Below, piece after piece: positions 34,895 through 45,021 of a DNA stretch of 64,000 bases (position 1 is its first letter; every line of letters starts with the position of its first letter). Position numbers and translations under genes: made by a program. Origin of the DNA: Spirochaetia bacterium 38H-sp (GTDB lineage Bacteria > Spirochaetota > Spirochaetia > Winmispirales > Winmispiraceae); NCBI GenBank assembly GCA_039023545.1, contig JBCHKQ010000001.1:434001-498000 (forward strand), in the 5' to 3' direction. The notes below the pieces were generated by a model that saw nothing but the letters and a program-made list of their open reading frames with translations, did not search any database and was not told where the DNA came from.

Positions 34895-34957
34895 GATAGA
34901 ATTATAAAACAGCTTTATTGGAAAAGAAAAGGGGGATAGGAAAAGTTGTATGCAGTT

Positions 34958-35041
34958 TGCCGGCGGTGGGACTCGAACCCACACGAGCTTGCGCCCAACA
35001 GATTTTGAGTCTGCCGCGTCTCCCAGTTCCGCCACGCCGGC
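34958..35041 (-). tRNA. tRNA-Leu (anticodon CAA)
   Basis: 84-nt class II tRNA read on the minus strand. The acceptor stem is GCCGGCG / CGCCGGC and the anticodon stem GCAGA / TCTGT encloses CTCAAAA, giving anticodon CAA for UUG. The long variable arm GGCGCAAGCTCGT is typical of Leu. The T arm is GTGGG-TTCGAGT-CCCAC. CCA is not encoded; A is the discriminator base. It is just upstream of the permease gene. Confidence 0.95.
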
Positions 35042-35153
35042 TTTGTTCCATAGATTATATGCTTTTTATATGTCTGTCAATCTTTGCAATATGCGATTTT
35101 GAGCTGTTTTGTCTGTCTTTTGGTATGACAAATCCTGTTGTAACCTCTGTATT

Positions 35154-35783
35154 TTATTTTGTGGGTGTCCCCTGTGTATCCTCTATGCTGTCAAGCTGTA
35201 AGAGAATTTGTCTTGCCTGGTCTTCTGCCTGCTTTTTTATTTCTTCCAGTGGTATTATATCCTCATAATTGGCAAGTATAAACTTGCTTATTTCCCTGTA
35301 CTGCTCTGCACTGAGCCTTATATCGGGAAAATCCTTATCCATTATATTTTCCTCTATACGGGCCTCAATAATCTCCGCTTTGCCAAGCTGTCCTTGCTGT
35401 GGTATGTCTTTGTATCCTGCCCTAATCAAAAGCTCTGTTATAAAAAAGTCTGTAGGGTTTTTATCAAAAGGTCTGCCAAGCCTATCCAGTTTGATATACA
35501 CTCTGATATTCTTCTCCTCTTCCTTTGATAGCGGAATCTTTTCTGCTGCTTTTTTCATTATATTATGATATGTCTCTATGCCTCTGCCTGCAGGCAAAAA
35601 ATCATGGGGAAATACAAGCTTGATTCTGTATTCTGCTGTTATAAGCTCTCTTAGCTTCCTTTCTTCTATAAGCTGGAGGGTCATTATTTGCTGAAATCTC
35701 TGCGGTCCCATATCATAGAACGCCGCAAAAACTGTCAGGATTATAAGCATAAGCAAAAACGGGATTAGCTTGAGAGTTTTCAT
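35154..35783 (-). CDS. Single-TM hypothetical protein
   Basis: 209 residues. One N-terminal membrane helix (IPFLLMLIILTVFAAFYD) anchors a soluble, charged domain outside the cytoplasm. The rest is alpha-rich (EEKNIRVYIKLDRLGRPFDKNP). No family recognised. Its start overlaps the stop of the upstream lipoprotein gene by four bases, so the two proteins probably work together in the envelope. Confidence 0.7.
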   Translation of the reverse strand: MKTLKLIPFLLMLIILTVFAAFYDMGPQRFQQIMTLQLIEERKLRELITAEYRIKLVFPHDFLPAGRGIETYHNIMKKAAEKIPLSKEEEKNIRVYIKLDRLGRPFDKNPTDFFITELLIRAGYKDIPQQGQLGKAEIIEARIEENIMDKDFPDIRLSAEQYREISKFILANYEDIIPLEEIKKQAEDQARQILLQLDSIEDTQGTPTK

Positions 35784-36340
35784 CCTTTTATCCCCTGTCC
35801 TTGTATTATGACTATTATGTCTCTGTATCCCTGCTTTCTCAGCCAGTCCGACAGAATCTCTATTGCATTGTTCTCTGCCTTTTTCAGTATGCCGTCAGAG
35901 ATTGCAGCCTGCTCAATTTTTGCCTTATTACTGCCTATCTTTTCTATTATTTCATTGAGATTGTATGCATTACGTCTGCCAAAATATTGGTCAATGCTTG
36001 TTTCTTCTGCGTCCAGAGTCGTAATTCTTGCGGAAGGTATTATAAGTTTGATTGCCAGAAGATTAATCCCGGTCCTTTCTGCTCTAATATCCTGCATGTC
36101 GATACCTGCTTTGACTTTATAATTGATGGAGAAGAGCAAAGGCGTATCGGTGTTAAAAATCCTTGCAAGGAGGTTGGGGTCTGTTATGTATACCATATCT
36201 CTGTATGTGTAGCTGTAGGTCTCCAGAACTGCGGTTCTTTTGAGCATATATTCTATTTGCTCGGGTGCAAGTCTAGGGATACAGCCTGTAAGTGAAGCCA
36301 TTATCATAACGGATAGGACAAGAACACGTTTTTTTTTCAT
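35780..36340 (-). CDS. Lipoprotein resembling DUF4230
   Basis: 186 residues. Signal ends in ASLTGCIPR with a lipobox Cys near 20. The mature protein has KAGIDMQDIRAERTGINLLAIKLIIPSARI, the repeated hydrophobic pattern of DUF4230 proteins, preceded by LETYSYTYRDMVYI. That family is uncharacterised. Coupled by a four-base overlap with the downstream single-TM protein. Family assignment is by eye and moderate. Confidence 0.65.
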   Translation of the reverse strand: MKKKRVLVLSVMIMASLTGCIPRLAPEQIEYMLKRTAVLETYSYTYRDMVYITDPNLLARIFNTDTPLLFSINYKVKAGIDMQDIRAERTGINLLAIKLIIPSARITTLDAEETSIDQYFGRRNAYNLNEIIEKIGSNKAKIEQAAISDGILKKAENNAIEILSDWLRKQGYRDIIVIIQGQGIKG

Positions 36341-36412
36341 ACGAATATTATAAACGGCTTTTTGTGTTTTTACATGTGCTTTTTCTCTGTGCTGTCTTTA
36401 TAAAAAATATAT

Positions 36413-36562
36413 TATACCGAACGCAGCCTATGCTGTGCATAGGCTGCTGCCTCCGGCGATAAGAGAAGCAAAAGTTTTTTGTCATATTTGTGCCGAAGGC
36501 AGGAGGGAGCGCAACCCTGCTCTCATTTTTTCTTTTTGGGTTGCGGTCCCGACGTTCGGTAT
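36413..36562. repeat. Composite inverted hairpin repeat (units 8 and 9)
   Basis: Core of the 304-base gap 36341-36644. Unit 8: TATACCGAACG, perfect stem GCAGCCTATG / CATAGGCTGC, TGCCTCCGGCG (36448-36458). Unit 9: GCCGAAGGCAG (36492-36502), stem GGGAGCGCAACCC / GGGTTGCGGTCCC with one mismatch, GACGTTCGGTAT. The remaining gap holds the hisA promoter. Confidence 0.88.
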
Positions 36563-36594
36563 AAACTTGGTTTTGTTGTGTTTCTGTGTCTGGA

Positions 36595-36623
36595 TTGTTT
36601 TTGCCCTGCCATGTTAGTATAAA
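36595..36623 (+). promoter_or_regulatory. Promoter of hisA
   Basis: TTGTTT, 17-base spacer, TATAAA, followed by TAGGGGAG as ribosome-binding site before the ATG at 36645. Confidence 0.5.
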
Positions 36624-36644
36624 AAAAAATGTAGGGGAGTTTAT

Positions 36645-37376
36645 ATGCTGTGTATACCTGCAATTGATTTACTTGGCGGTCGTTGCGTAAGGCTAAGGCA
36701 GGGACGGTATGACGATGTTACTATTTATGATGATAATCCGCTATCAAGGGCGCTGTCTTTTGTGAGAGCTGGGGCAAAGCGGATTCATATTGTGGATTTG
36801 GATGCTGCGAGGGGGGAGCCTTCTGAGAAAAACCGGAGGGTAGCTGCGGAGATTGCAAGGGAGGCTGGCTGCGAGATTGAGCTTGGAGGGGGAATAAGAA
36901 CAAGACGGGATGTTGAACTTCTTCTTGAGGCGGGGGTGGACTACTTGATCTTAGGTACCGTGCTTGTAAAGAATCCTTCTGAGGTTGAAGAGTGGGTTTC
37001 CGAGTACGGGAATTTTTTTATAGCTGGTATCGATGCGCGTGATGGATTGGTAAAGATAAGCGGCTGGGAAGAGGGGAGCAGCCTAAGTGATATTGAGCTT
37101 GCAAAGAAAGCAAAGACTATGGGGCTTTGCGGGGTGGTTCATACCAATATTGCGCGTGATGGCATGCTTACAGGTCCGGATATAGAGAGGAGCATTGTTG
37201 TAGCCGAGGCTTCCGGGCTTCCTGTTACTGTTTCCGGCGGGGTGTCTTGTATGCAAGATGTCCGTAGGGCATGGGATAGCCGGCACAGGGGACTTGGCGG
37301 TATAATACTGGGTAAAGCAGTGTATGATGGTAGGATAGACCTTACTGAGGTCTTTTCTGAGTTTCCTCAAGAGTAG
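36645..37376 (+). CDS. hisA: ProFAR isomerase (HisA)
   Basis: Fourth step of histidine biosynthesis, a TIM-barrel Amadori isomerase. 243 residues. Catalytic Asp in CIPAIDLLGGRCVRL and in VVHTNIARDGMLTGPD; phosphate-binding GGGIRT and the VSGGVSCMQDV loop are present. The VDLDAARG motif distinguishes it from HisF. The start has TAGGGGAG upstream. Followed 40 bases later by the hisE-type gene; other his genes are outside the window. Confidence 0.95.
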   Translation: MLCIPAIDLLGGRCVRLRQGRYDDVTIYDDNPLSRALSFVRAGAKRIHIVDLDAARGEPSEKNRRVAAEIAREAGCEIELGGGIRTRRDVELLLEAGVDYLILGTVLVKNPSEVEEWVSEYGNFFIAGIDARDGLVKISGWEEGSSLSDIELAKKAKTMGLCGVVHTNIARDGMLTGPDIERSIVVAEASGLPVTVSGGVSCMQDVRRAWDSRHRGLGGIILGKAVYDGRIDLTEVFSEFPQE

Positions 37377-37416
37377 TTTATGCTAGGCATGTGTTATTTT
37401 AGCAGGGAGAATTGTT

Positions 37417-37950
37417 ATGGATAAAGATATAAAACCGGCGGTTTGTGTTGATAGTGATGGCAGGTTTGTATATGCTTGCTTTCAAAACGAGAAGGCAAAG
37501 AACAAGAGTCTGGAGCAGGGGGAATTGTGGGAGTATCTTCCCGAGGGGGGCAGGGTTCTTCCCGTGGAGGGGATACGCATAAAGAAGGTTTCCGAAAAAC
37601 AAGGATGGATTGAGCTGCTTACGGATTCCGTAAAAGGGGATAGTTCAGGTGAAACTGTGCAGAAAGAGAAGATATCTGCTGCAGGGACTGTTCTCGAAAA
37701 GCTGGAACAGATTATAAAAAAGAGACGTCAGGAGATGCCAGAGGGTTCGTATACAAGCCATCTTTTTTCCAAGGGCGGAGAAAAGATAAGGAAGAAAACC
37801 GGAGAAGAAGCTGTGGAACTTATCCTTGCAGCCAAGAAAGAAGAGATAAGTTATGAGGCTGCAGATCTTATCTACCATCTTATAGTTCTTCTTGTCTGGG
37901 AGGATATTCCTTTGTCAGATGTGCTGTCTGAGCTTGAAAGCCGCTTTTAA
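37417..37950 (+). CDS. hisE: Phosphoribosyl-ATP pyrophosphatase with decayed HisI domain
   Basis: 177 residues. The C-terminal 90 are a complete HisE: RRQEMPEGSYTSHLFSKGGEKIRKKTGEEAVELILAAKKEEISYEAADLIYHL, which hydrolyses phosphoribosyl-ATP. The N-terminal 75 align with HisI, the next enzyme (PAVCVDSDGRFVYACFQNEKAKNKSLEQGELWEYL against NEEAL...TLETGE), but lack the SRSR, DCD and C-terminal CH motifs that bind Zn2+ and substrate. So the HisI half is probably inactive and a separate HisI would be needed. AGGGAGAA precedes the ATG. Confidence 0.85.
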   Translation: MDKDIKPAVCVDSDGRFVYACFQNEKAKNKSLEQGELWEYLPEGGRVLPVEGIRIKKVSEKQGWIELLTDSVKGDSSGETVQKEKISAAGTVLEKLEQIIKKRRQEMPEGSYTSHLFSKGGEKIRKKTGEEAVELILAAKKEEISYEAADLIYHLIVLLVWEDIPLSDVLSELESRF

Positions 37951-37961
37951 AAGCTTATAAT
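37934..37961 (+). promoter_or_regulatory. Internal promoter for the binding-lipoprotein gene
   Basis: TTGAAA (37934-37939), 16-base spacer, TATAAT (37956-37961), inside the end of hisE. The ATG at 37969 falls at the predicted transcription start and lacks a ribosome-binding site. Confidence 0.5.
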
Positions 37962-37968
37962 TAAGAAT

Positions 37969-39135
37969 ATGGCAAAGTGTAAAAAGGGATTTTTTATTCC
38001 TGTTTTTTTTGTTTTTTTGTTGGCTTTCTTTTTTGCAGGCTGCAAAGAGGATGATAAGGTTGTATATAAAATAGTTTTTCTCCTTCCTTTGGGAAGTCAT
38101 GAACTTGCCAATCTTGCAAACGATATGAGGTACATTGCCGGAGAGTTCTATAAAAAGAAAGTAAAAGATAACCCTGTTCTTAAGGAAAAGGGTGTTTCTG
38201 TAGAATTTGAGTATATAGATACGATGGCGGATGCTGCTTTAACAGTGGATAGGATGAGGGCTTTTATTATACATAACCCTGATATTCTTGCTTTTATGGG
38301 TCCTGTGCTATCACGCACTGCAATACCTGCGGGTTCGATTGCTCAACAGGTTGGTATCCCCATGATATCCTCGATGGCAACTCATCCTTCTGTCACAAAA
38401 AATAGAGGATACGTTTTCGCCATGTTACCTGATAATCTGCTACAGGTGCGTGCGCTTGTTAGGTTTGTAAGAGAAAATCTTGGTGTGCATAATGCTGCGG
38501 TTGTATATGATCCCAAAGATGATTATAGCAGAGATATGGCTGATTATTTTAAGAGAATTTTCCCCGCAACAGGCGGAAAAATCAGCGGTTTTTTTGCTGA
38601 TAGTGTATTGGATAGTAATGTTGTTTCTTCTATAAAATCTCAGGGCGTAGAGGTTGTATTTGCCCCTCTCTTTGGCAATAACCTTTTATCCGTATATAAT
38701 ATTCTTAAAAATAGCGGGTTTGGCGGTACTATGATTGGAGGAGATAGCTGGGACAGTGTGGATGAGTCTGTTTCCAATGTTGTGGATGGGTATTTCTCTT
38801 TTTTTTGGGACGGTGCTTTTTATGAGAGCGAGTCCGCAGACTTTTTTATAAATCTCTCCGAGACCAAGCCTGAGCTAAAGAATGGGTTTTATAATACTGT
38901 TTTTTGCGACAGCCTGTTTTTTCTGCTCGAAGGGCTTGAGAATATGGATATTCCATCTCCCAAGAATCTAAGGGATGTTCTGTCAAGTTATATAGGTGGA
39001 AATATCAGAAAGTTTGCTGGGATTCTTGGTGACTACAGAATGGATAAGGTAGGGAAAATAACGGGTAAGATATACATATACAAAAGGATGGGAGGTAAAG
39101 ACCAGCTGGTTGTAGAAATAGACCCTTTGGAGTAG
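37969..39135 (+). CDS. Type-1 periplasmic-binding lipoprotein
   Basis: 388 residues. Signal and lipobox LAFFFAGCKED, then a two-lobe Leu/Ile/Val-binding-type domain: IVFLLPLGSHELANLANDMRYIAGEFYKK, PDILAFMGPVLSRTAIPAGSIAQQVGIPMISSMATHP, and NAAVVYDPKDDYSRDMADYFKR. Ligand unknown. No ABC permease or ATPase lies nearby. The next gene, three bases away, is a membrane sensor-like protein, so this may be its ligand receptor. Confidence 0.83.
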   Translation: MAKCKKGFFIPVFFVFLLAFFFAGCKEDDKVVYKIVFLLPLGSHELANLANDMRYIAGEFYKKKVKDNPVLKEKGVSVEFEYIDTMADAALTVDRMRAFIIHNPDILAFMGPVLSRTAIPAGSIAQQVGIPMISSMATHPSVTKNRGYVFAMLPDNLLQVRALVRFVRENLGVHNAAVVYDPKDDYSRDMADYFKRIFPATGGKISGFFADSVLDSNVVSSIKSQGVEVVFAPLFGNNLLSVYNILKNSGFGGTMIGGDSWDSVDESVSNVVDGYFSFFWDGAFYESESADFFINLSETKPELKNGFYNTVFCDSLFFLLEGLENMDIPSPKNLRDVLSSYIGGNIRKFAGILGDYRMDKVGKITGKIYIYKRMGGKDQLVVEIDPLE

Positions 39136-39138
39136 TAC

Positions 39139-41160
39139 TTGAAACAGGAGCTTTTTAAAAAAACAGACCGCTTTTTTAAGAGAACCCGACTCTGGGTTGC
39201 CTCAATAATTATTATAGCTAACATCCTGGCTTTATGGCTTCTTGTCTTCTATGCAAGATATTATATGGCTCTCAATATGCAGCGTGCTATACGTGTTGCA
39301 GAGGCAGAGGCAACAGAGCTTGTTGTCCAAGGTCACTACGAAGCAAAAATGCTGGTTTCTATTCCCGGTATGAGAGATATTCTATCTTCCTCGGATAATG
39401 ATGTTATTTCTACTGCATTAGAGAGTATTGTCTCTGACTCCGGAGTATTTTCTTCTGCTGTGTTGATTACCAAAGCAGGAATCAGCCTTTTTTCTACGGA
39501 TGAGAGGTTCCATAAGGCTGCTTTATGGAGAGAGCCTTATTATAAGCATATTGCTGTAAAAAAAACTGGTGAACTTTTTACTTATGGTGTTTATTTTTCT
39601 CCTGTCTTTTTTGAGCCTGCTTGTGTCTATATCTATATAGTACCCAACTCGGATAGGGCTCTTGTCTTCTATCTGGATATGACTGAGTTTAGAAAACGGG
39701 CACTTTATGGTTATAACTCTGCTTTTAATGTGGATATCTTTTTTACGGATCTTCTGGGGTATCCTTTTTTATCAGAGGATTTTGACGAGAATTCTGCTGG
39801 TTATGAGAAATTCCTGGTTTCAAGGGGTTACGGGATTGGCTCTTACACGGATAAAAAAGGTATAAGCTGGTTTTTTTCTTTTAAATGGCTGGATGATATC
39901 TCCATGTTTGTTATAACGCGAGTAAAAAAGGTGGATTTTTTATCCATGTTGTGGCCTCTTGCAGGTTCTTTGTGGTTTTTTTCTGTACTTGTTTTTATAG
40001 GCTATAGTGTATGGAACAGCAGAATATATTTGCATCTTGTTTTGCCTCTCAGGAAGCTTGTTATAACATCTTCTGTTATTGCAGAGAAAAAAGGCGATAA
40101 CAGCTATGAAGATGAGATATCGTTTATAGATGCTGCTGTCAGAAAGGGGCTTATAGAAAGAGCTGGTGCTATCTCTTTTCCTATACCGCTTGTTTTTATT
40201 GTAATGGAGGCTTCTGGTAAGGTGCTCAAAAAGGGTGGGCAGCTTGCTTCCTATTTTATAAACCTTGAGGAGGGGGATTCTTTTCCGTCTCAGGTTGCGG
40301 AGCCTTCTGCCTTTGAAAACGATGTGGCAGTTCTCAAGGGAGGGCAAAAGCAGGTTGTTGTTTCTTATTCTGTTTTTTCCGATAATGGAACTCAGCCTGT
40401 AGAGGGGGTTATGGTTATGCTGCCTGATAGCAACAGGCTGCTTCTTCTTCTTACTGTTTCCAGAGATTTTGTAAGTGATGAGTTAAACAAGATGTATCTT
40501 TTGGAGACTATGGGTAATGTCCTAGGCTCTGTTGCTGATTCTTTTTCCAATATTCTTACGGGTATCAAGGGTAATCTGGATTTGTTGATAAGGGACAAAG
40601 AGCTTTCTTCGATTGATAATAACAGGGTTGATGCCATCTTGTCCGAGCTTGCCCGTGCTGGAAAGATAAGCCGACAGCTTCTTGCTTTTTCCAATGGCAT
40701 GTCTTTTAGACCGGAGAATGTTGTTCTAAGCTCTATTCTTTCGTCTGCTCTTTCTTCTCTATCGGATGAGAGAAGAAAGAGGGTGGATGTCATCTCCGAT
40801 CCTTCCATAGAGTTGAAGCTTGATGAGACACTTTTTTCTCATGCTCTTTGTAATGTTTTTGATTTTATTTTTGCCCGGCTTTCTTCTTCGCGTGTTGAGG
40901 TCAGAATTTTTATGTCAGGCAACAGGCCTGTTTATGGTGCGCCTGAGGGTGATTATATCTGTATAAGTATTTTTGCTCGCTCTCTTTTTATATCCGAAGA
41001 AGAGGTGAGATGGATTTTTAAGCCTTATGAAAAGACTGGTTTTTCTGTTGAGCTCCTTGGTATGCCCGTTGCCTATCAGATTCTAAAGCGTCATAAGGGT
41101 TATATGCTTTTTAATTCTCATCTTGATGGTACCAGTATAGACATGTTTATTCCGGAGTAG
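39139..41160 (+). CDS. Histidine-kinase-like sensor lacking the phospho-His
   Basis: 673 residues. Two membrane helices (about 16-40 and 270-292) flank a periplasmic Cache-like sensor domain. A cytoplasmic part follows. Where HDFNNLLTGI-type kinases carry the His, this reads VADSFSNILTGIKGNLDLLI (about 465-480), so the His is missing. In the ATPase region (about 560-673) the N-box is ALCNVFDFIFA, also degenerate, with no clear GxGLGL loop. Probably a pseudokinase adaptor. TTG start with GGAG six bases upstream. Confidence 0.78.
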   Translation: MKQELFKKTDRFFKRTRLWVASIIIIANILALWLLVFYARYYMALNMQRAIRVAEAEATELVVQGHYEAKMLVSIPGMRDILSSSDNDVISTALESIVSDSGVFSSAVLITKAGISLFSTDERFHKAALWREPYYKHIAVKKTGELFTYGVYFSPVFFEPACVYIYIVPNSDRALVFYLDMTEFRKRALYGYNSAFNVDIFFTDLLGYPFLSEDFDENSAGYEKFLVSRGYGIGSYTDKKGISWFFSFKWLDDISMFVITRVKKVDFLSMLWPLAGSLWFFSVLVFIGYSVWNSRIYLHLVLPLRKLVITSSVIAEKKGDNSYEDEISFIDAAVRKGLIERAGAISFPIPLVFIVMEASGKVLKKGGQLASYFINLEEGDSFPSQVAEPSAFENDVAVLKGGQKQVVVSYSVFSDNGTQPVEGVMVMLPDSNRLLLLLTVSRDFVSDELNKMYLLETMGNVLGSVADSFSNILTGIKGNLDLLIRDKELSSIDNNRVDAILSELARAGKISRQLLAFSNGMSFRPENVVLSSILSSALSSLSDERRKRVDVISDPSIELKLDETLFSHALCNVFDFIFARLSSSRVEVRIFMSGNRPVYGAPEGDYICISIFARSLFISEEEVRWIFKPYEKTGFSVELLGMPVAYQILKRHKGYMLFNSHLDGTSIDMFIPE

Positions 41161-41161
41161 G

Positions 41162-41195
41162 AAGAGGCTGCCATATTGACAGCCTCTTGTTTTTA
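41162..41195 (+). terminator. Terminator between the sensor and leuB
   Basis: Stem AAGAGGCTG / CAGCCTCTT, nine-base loop, then GTTTTT. It ends the his/sensor run next to the convergent leuB stop. Confidence 0.88.
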
Positions 41196-42302
<1,107 letters not shown>

Positions 42303-42374
42303 TTATGTGTCGAGGATAGCATATTAACGGGGGCTTGTTAATGTGCTTTTTTATGCTGATGTGTTGTTTTGTAT

Positions 42375-42446
42375 GCCGCAGGCAGGGCTTGCCGCAGCTC
42401 TTTGTATGTTTTGCTTTTTTTTGCTGCGGCTAAGCCCGTTCGGTAT
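42375..42446. repeat. Solo reverse unit of hairpin repeat
   Basis: GCCGCAGGCAG (42375-42385), stem GGGCTTGCCGCAGC / GCTGCGGCTAAGCCC with a single bulge, then CGTTCGGTAT. It overlaps the 3' end of the pyrophosphatase-like gene, whose last codons and stop lie inside it. Confidence 0.85.
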
Positions 42447-42843
42447 GTGGTCTTTTTCTTATGGGGTTTTCAAAGGGGCAGGGGATGTAGATCGCATGCA
42501 TGCCTTCCTGGTTGTTTATTTGCCAGAGGAGTGAGATTTCCTGGGGGGTGCATGAGCAGATGAGTTTTATTTCTGCTTCTTTTTTGCGGGTGTCGGTTGT
42601 GCAGAGTATGCCGTTGAGTGTGATGTCCTCAGTGCTGCCAAGCCAGATGTCAACTTCCGCGCCGTCGCTGCCTCCTGTGCCGGCAAGGTATCCGTAATCC
42701 AGGGGATAGGTAAAGTCCGGGTAGTCTGGGTGTATGAAGCCTCGAGGTCTGTCTATGATAATGTCAGATCTTTTTAAAAGTTCTTGCAAATCTTCCCAGA
42801 AATAGGGATTGTTTTGCCTCTCAGGGCTAGTCAAGTTTTTCAT
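42430..42843 (-). CDS. Inorganic pyrophosphatase-like protein
   Basis: About 137 residues. The centre reads SDIIIDRPRGFIHPDYPDFTYPLDYGYLAGTGGSDGAEVDIWLGS, the pattern of small soluble inorganic-pyrophosphatase-like proteins (YPLDYGYL, then acidic D..D). It is shorter than true Ppa (about 175), so the activity is tentative. The last residues PHTERA and the stop are encoded by the hairpin repeat. The frame stays open to 43719 across transketolase, but that extension is antisense to a real gene; ATG 42843 with GGATAC upstream is chosen. Confidence 0.72.
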   Translation of the reverse strand: MKNLTSPERQNNPYFWEDLQELLKRSDIIIDRPRGFIHPDYPDFTYPLDYGYLAGTGGSDGAEVDIWLGSTEDITLNGILCTTDTRKKEAEIKLICSCTPQEISLLWQINNQEGMHAIYIPCPFENPIRKRPHTERA

Positions 42844-42933
42844 ATCATTGTATCCTATAGGTATAAATTGTATACAAAAGGCTTTTAAATAGTTTTTTAT
42901 TAAGCCTTTTGAAAGTCTGACAAGGAGTTGTTT

Positions 42934-44895
42934 ATGGATAAAAAGGCACTGGAAAAGATTGCTCTTTCCGTGAGGAGTCTTTCTATGGATGCCGTGCAGG
43001 CTGCAAAGTCGGGACATCCGGGGCTTCCTATGGGAGCTGCTGAGATTGGTGCGGTGCTTTTTGGCAGTGTACTCAATATAGATCCTTCTGCACCAGGTTG
43101 GATTAACAGGGACCGTTTTGTGCTTTCTGCGGGGCATGGTTCCATGTGGCTCTATTCTCTCCTCTTTCTTGCAGGATACAAGCTTAGCTTGGATGATATC
43201 AAGGGGTTTAGGCAGCTTGGGTCTTTGACACCGGGGCATCCTGAGTACGGGCATACAGATGGTGTGGAGACTACTACAGGGCCTCTTGGACAGGGCTTTG
43301 CTAATGCTGTTGGTATGGCTATAGCTTCTGAGCATCTTGCTGCGAGGTTTAATACCGACAAGCATAAGATTATAGATAACTATACTTATGCTCTCGCTGG
43401 TGATGGTTGTCTCATGGAAGGGGTTTCTTCTGAGGCTGCGTCTCTTGCGGGTCATCTGGGGCTTGGAAGGCTGATTGTTATTTATGATTCCAATAATATT
43501 ACGATTGAAGGTAAAACAGAGCTTGCTTTTACAGAGGATGTTGCAGCCCGCTTTTCTGCTTATGGTTGGCATGTACTTGAGGGAGATGGACATTCTATAG
43601 ATGAAATTGCTTCTCTTATAGACAAGGCCAAGTCTGTTTCTGATAAGCCTAGTCTTGTTATTCTCAGGACTACCATAGGTAAGGGCGCTCCCAACAAACA
43701 GGGTACTAGTGAGGTTCACGGTGCTCCCCTAGGAGAAGAAGAACTTGCACTTGCAAAGAAGGCTCTTGGTATTCCTGAAGGAGAAAGCTTCTATGTTGCA
43801 CCAGAGGCTGTTGCTTATTTTGAGAAGAAACGTGAGGAATGGCAGAAAAAAAGACAGGACTGGGAGAGACTTTTTGCAGAATGGGCAAAGGAAAATCCTG
43901 ATAAAAAGGCAGAATGGGAAAAGTTTTTTTCCGAGCCTGATATAGATAAGATAGATTTTCCTTCTTATGGTCCTGGGGATAAGCTTGCCACAAGACAGGC
44001 AAGCGGCAAGGCTCTACAGGCTATAGCTGCTTCTATACCCAACTTGATTGGTGGCTCTGCTGATCTTGCTCCGTCCAATAATACTGCAATGCCCGGATAT
44101 GGCGATTTTTCTGCAGTAGACAGAAGTGGACGTACTATACACTACGGAGTGAGGGAACATGCTATGGGCGCTATTGCCAATGGTATTGCTCTCTATGGTG
44201 GGCTTAAGACCTTTTGTGCAACCTTCCTCGTGTTTGCTGATTATATGAGACCGAGCATAAGGCTTGCCGCCCTCATGGGGCTTCCTGTTATATATGTTTT
44301 TACCCATGATTCCATCTTTGTAGGTGAGGACGGACCGACACATCAGCCCATAGAGCACATAGAATCCCTAAGAATAATTCCTAACCTGATTGTTTTGAGA
44401 CCTGCCGATGCAGAAGAGACCAACCTTGCATGGGAACTTGCACTGTCCTCTAAGAATCGACCATGTGTGCTTGCTCTCACAAGGCAGGGGTTGCCTGTTA
44501 TTGAGAAACCTGTAGGTTGGAAGGATGCTGCAAAAAAAGGAGCATACACCGTACTCGATGCGGACAACCCAGAAGTTGTTGTGCTTGCCACGGGCTCAGA
44601 AGTCTCTCTTGCCCTAGAAGCTGCAAAAAAGAGTACAAAAAAGGTCAGGGTTGTATCCGTGCTTTCCCGTGAGCTAATGCTTGAACAGGGACAATCCTTC
44701 TTTGCCAGTCTTGTGCCCTCTGGAGCAAAGGTCGTTACAGTAGAAGCAGGAGTTACATCCGGCTGGCAGGCTTTCTCTGTAGGTTGCGGCAGTTCTGTTG
44801 GACTTGACAGGTTTGGGCTATCCGGACCCGGAGCAAAAGTTGCAGAAGCCATGGGACTTACAGTGGATACAGTTCTTAATGCCATAGAAAAATAA
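42934..44895 (+). CDS. tkt: Transketolase
   Basis: Thiamine-pyrophosphate enzyme of the pentose phosphate pathway moving two-carbon units between sugars. 653 residues. Motifs: [68 protein letters not shown] (TPP/Mg2+), and in the pyrimidine half [17 protein letters not shown] and [20 protein letters not shown] 42934 lies six bases after AAGGAG. The coding strand shifts from T-rich to more A/C-rich in its last third. Xylulokinase follows, fitting pentose use. Confidence 0.95.
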   Translation: MDKKALEKIALSVRSLSMDAVQAAKSGHPGLPMGAAEIGAVLFGSVLNIDPSAPGWINRDRFVLSAGHGSMWLYSLLFLAGYKLSLDDIKGFRQLGSLTPGHPEYGHTDGVETTTGPLGQGFANAVGMAIASEHLAARFNTDKHKIIDNYTYALAGDGCLMEGVSSEAASLAGHLGLGRLIVIYDSNNITIEGKTELAFTEDVAARFSAYGWHVLEGDGHSIDEIASLIDKAKSVSDKPSLVILRTTIGKGAPNKQGTSEVHGAPLGEEELALAKKALGIPEGESFYVAPEAVAYFEKKREEWQKKRQDWERLFAEWAKENPDKKAEWEKFFSEPDIDKIDFPSYGPGDKLATRQASGKALQAIAASIPNLIGGSADLAPSNNTAMPGYGDFSAVDRSGRTIHYGVREHAMGAIANGIALYGGLKTFCATFLVFADYMRPSIRLAALMGLPVIYVFTHDSIFVGEDGPTHQPIEHIESLRIIPNLIVLRPADAEETNLAWELALSSKNRPCVLALTRQGLPVIEKPVGWKDAAKKGAYTVLDADNPEVVVLATGSEVSLALEAAKKSTKKVRVVSVLSRELMLEQGQSFFASLVPSGAKVVTVEAGVTSGWQAFSVGCGSSVGLDRFGLSGPGAKVAEAMGLTVDTVLNAIEK

Positions 44896-44900
44896 AACCT

Positions 44901-44938
44901 ATACCTAACGCCGTACCGCATACGCGGCACGGCGTTTA
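44901..44938. repeat. Degenerate repeat half-unit, probable tkt terminator
   Basis: ATACCTAACG (one change from ATACCGAACG), stem CGCCGTACCGC / GCGGCACGGCG with one mismatch, ATAC loop, then TTTATA. Six bases after the tkt stop. Confidence 0.65.
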
Positions 44939-44960
44939 TATAAAGACTTTTTAAAAAAGT

Positions 44961-44989
44961 TTGCAAAACTATTTTAAATGTGCTATAAT
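44961..44989 (+). promoter_or_regulatory. Promoter of xylB
   Basis: TTGCAA, 17-base spacer, perfect TATAAT, 32 bases before the ATG, with AAGGAG as ribosome-binding site. Confidence 0.75.
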
Positions 44990-45021
44990 CATAAGAAAGA
45001 AAGAAAGCATAAGGAGAACCT

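Noticed and set aside
34895..35035. N-terminal extension of the permease gene reading through the tRNA
   Set aside because: The extra residues are a translation of the tRNA-Leu itself; the real protein begins at ATG 34894 with the usual APC N-terminus.
40530..40590. Active histidine kinase call for the 673-residue sensor
   Set aside because: The phospho-acceptor His and ATPase motifs are missing, so I describe it as kinase-like only.
42844..43719. Long minus-strand frame extending the pyrophosphatase-like gene
   Set aside because: It is antisense to the well-supported transketolase gene and its residues show no family pattern.
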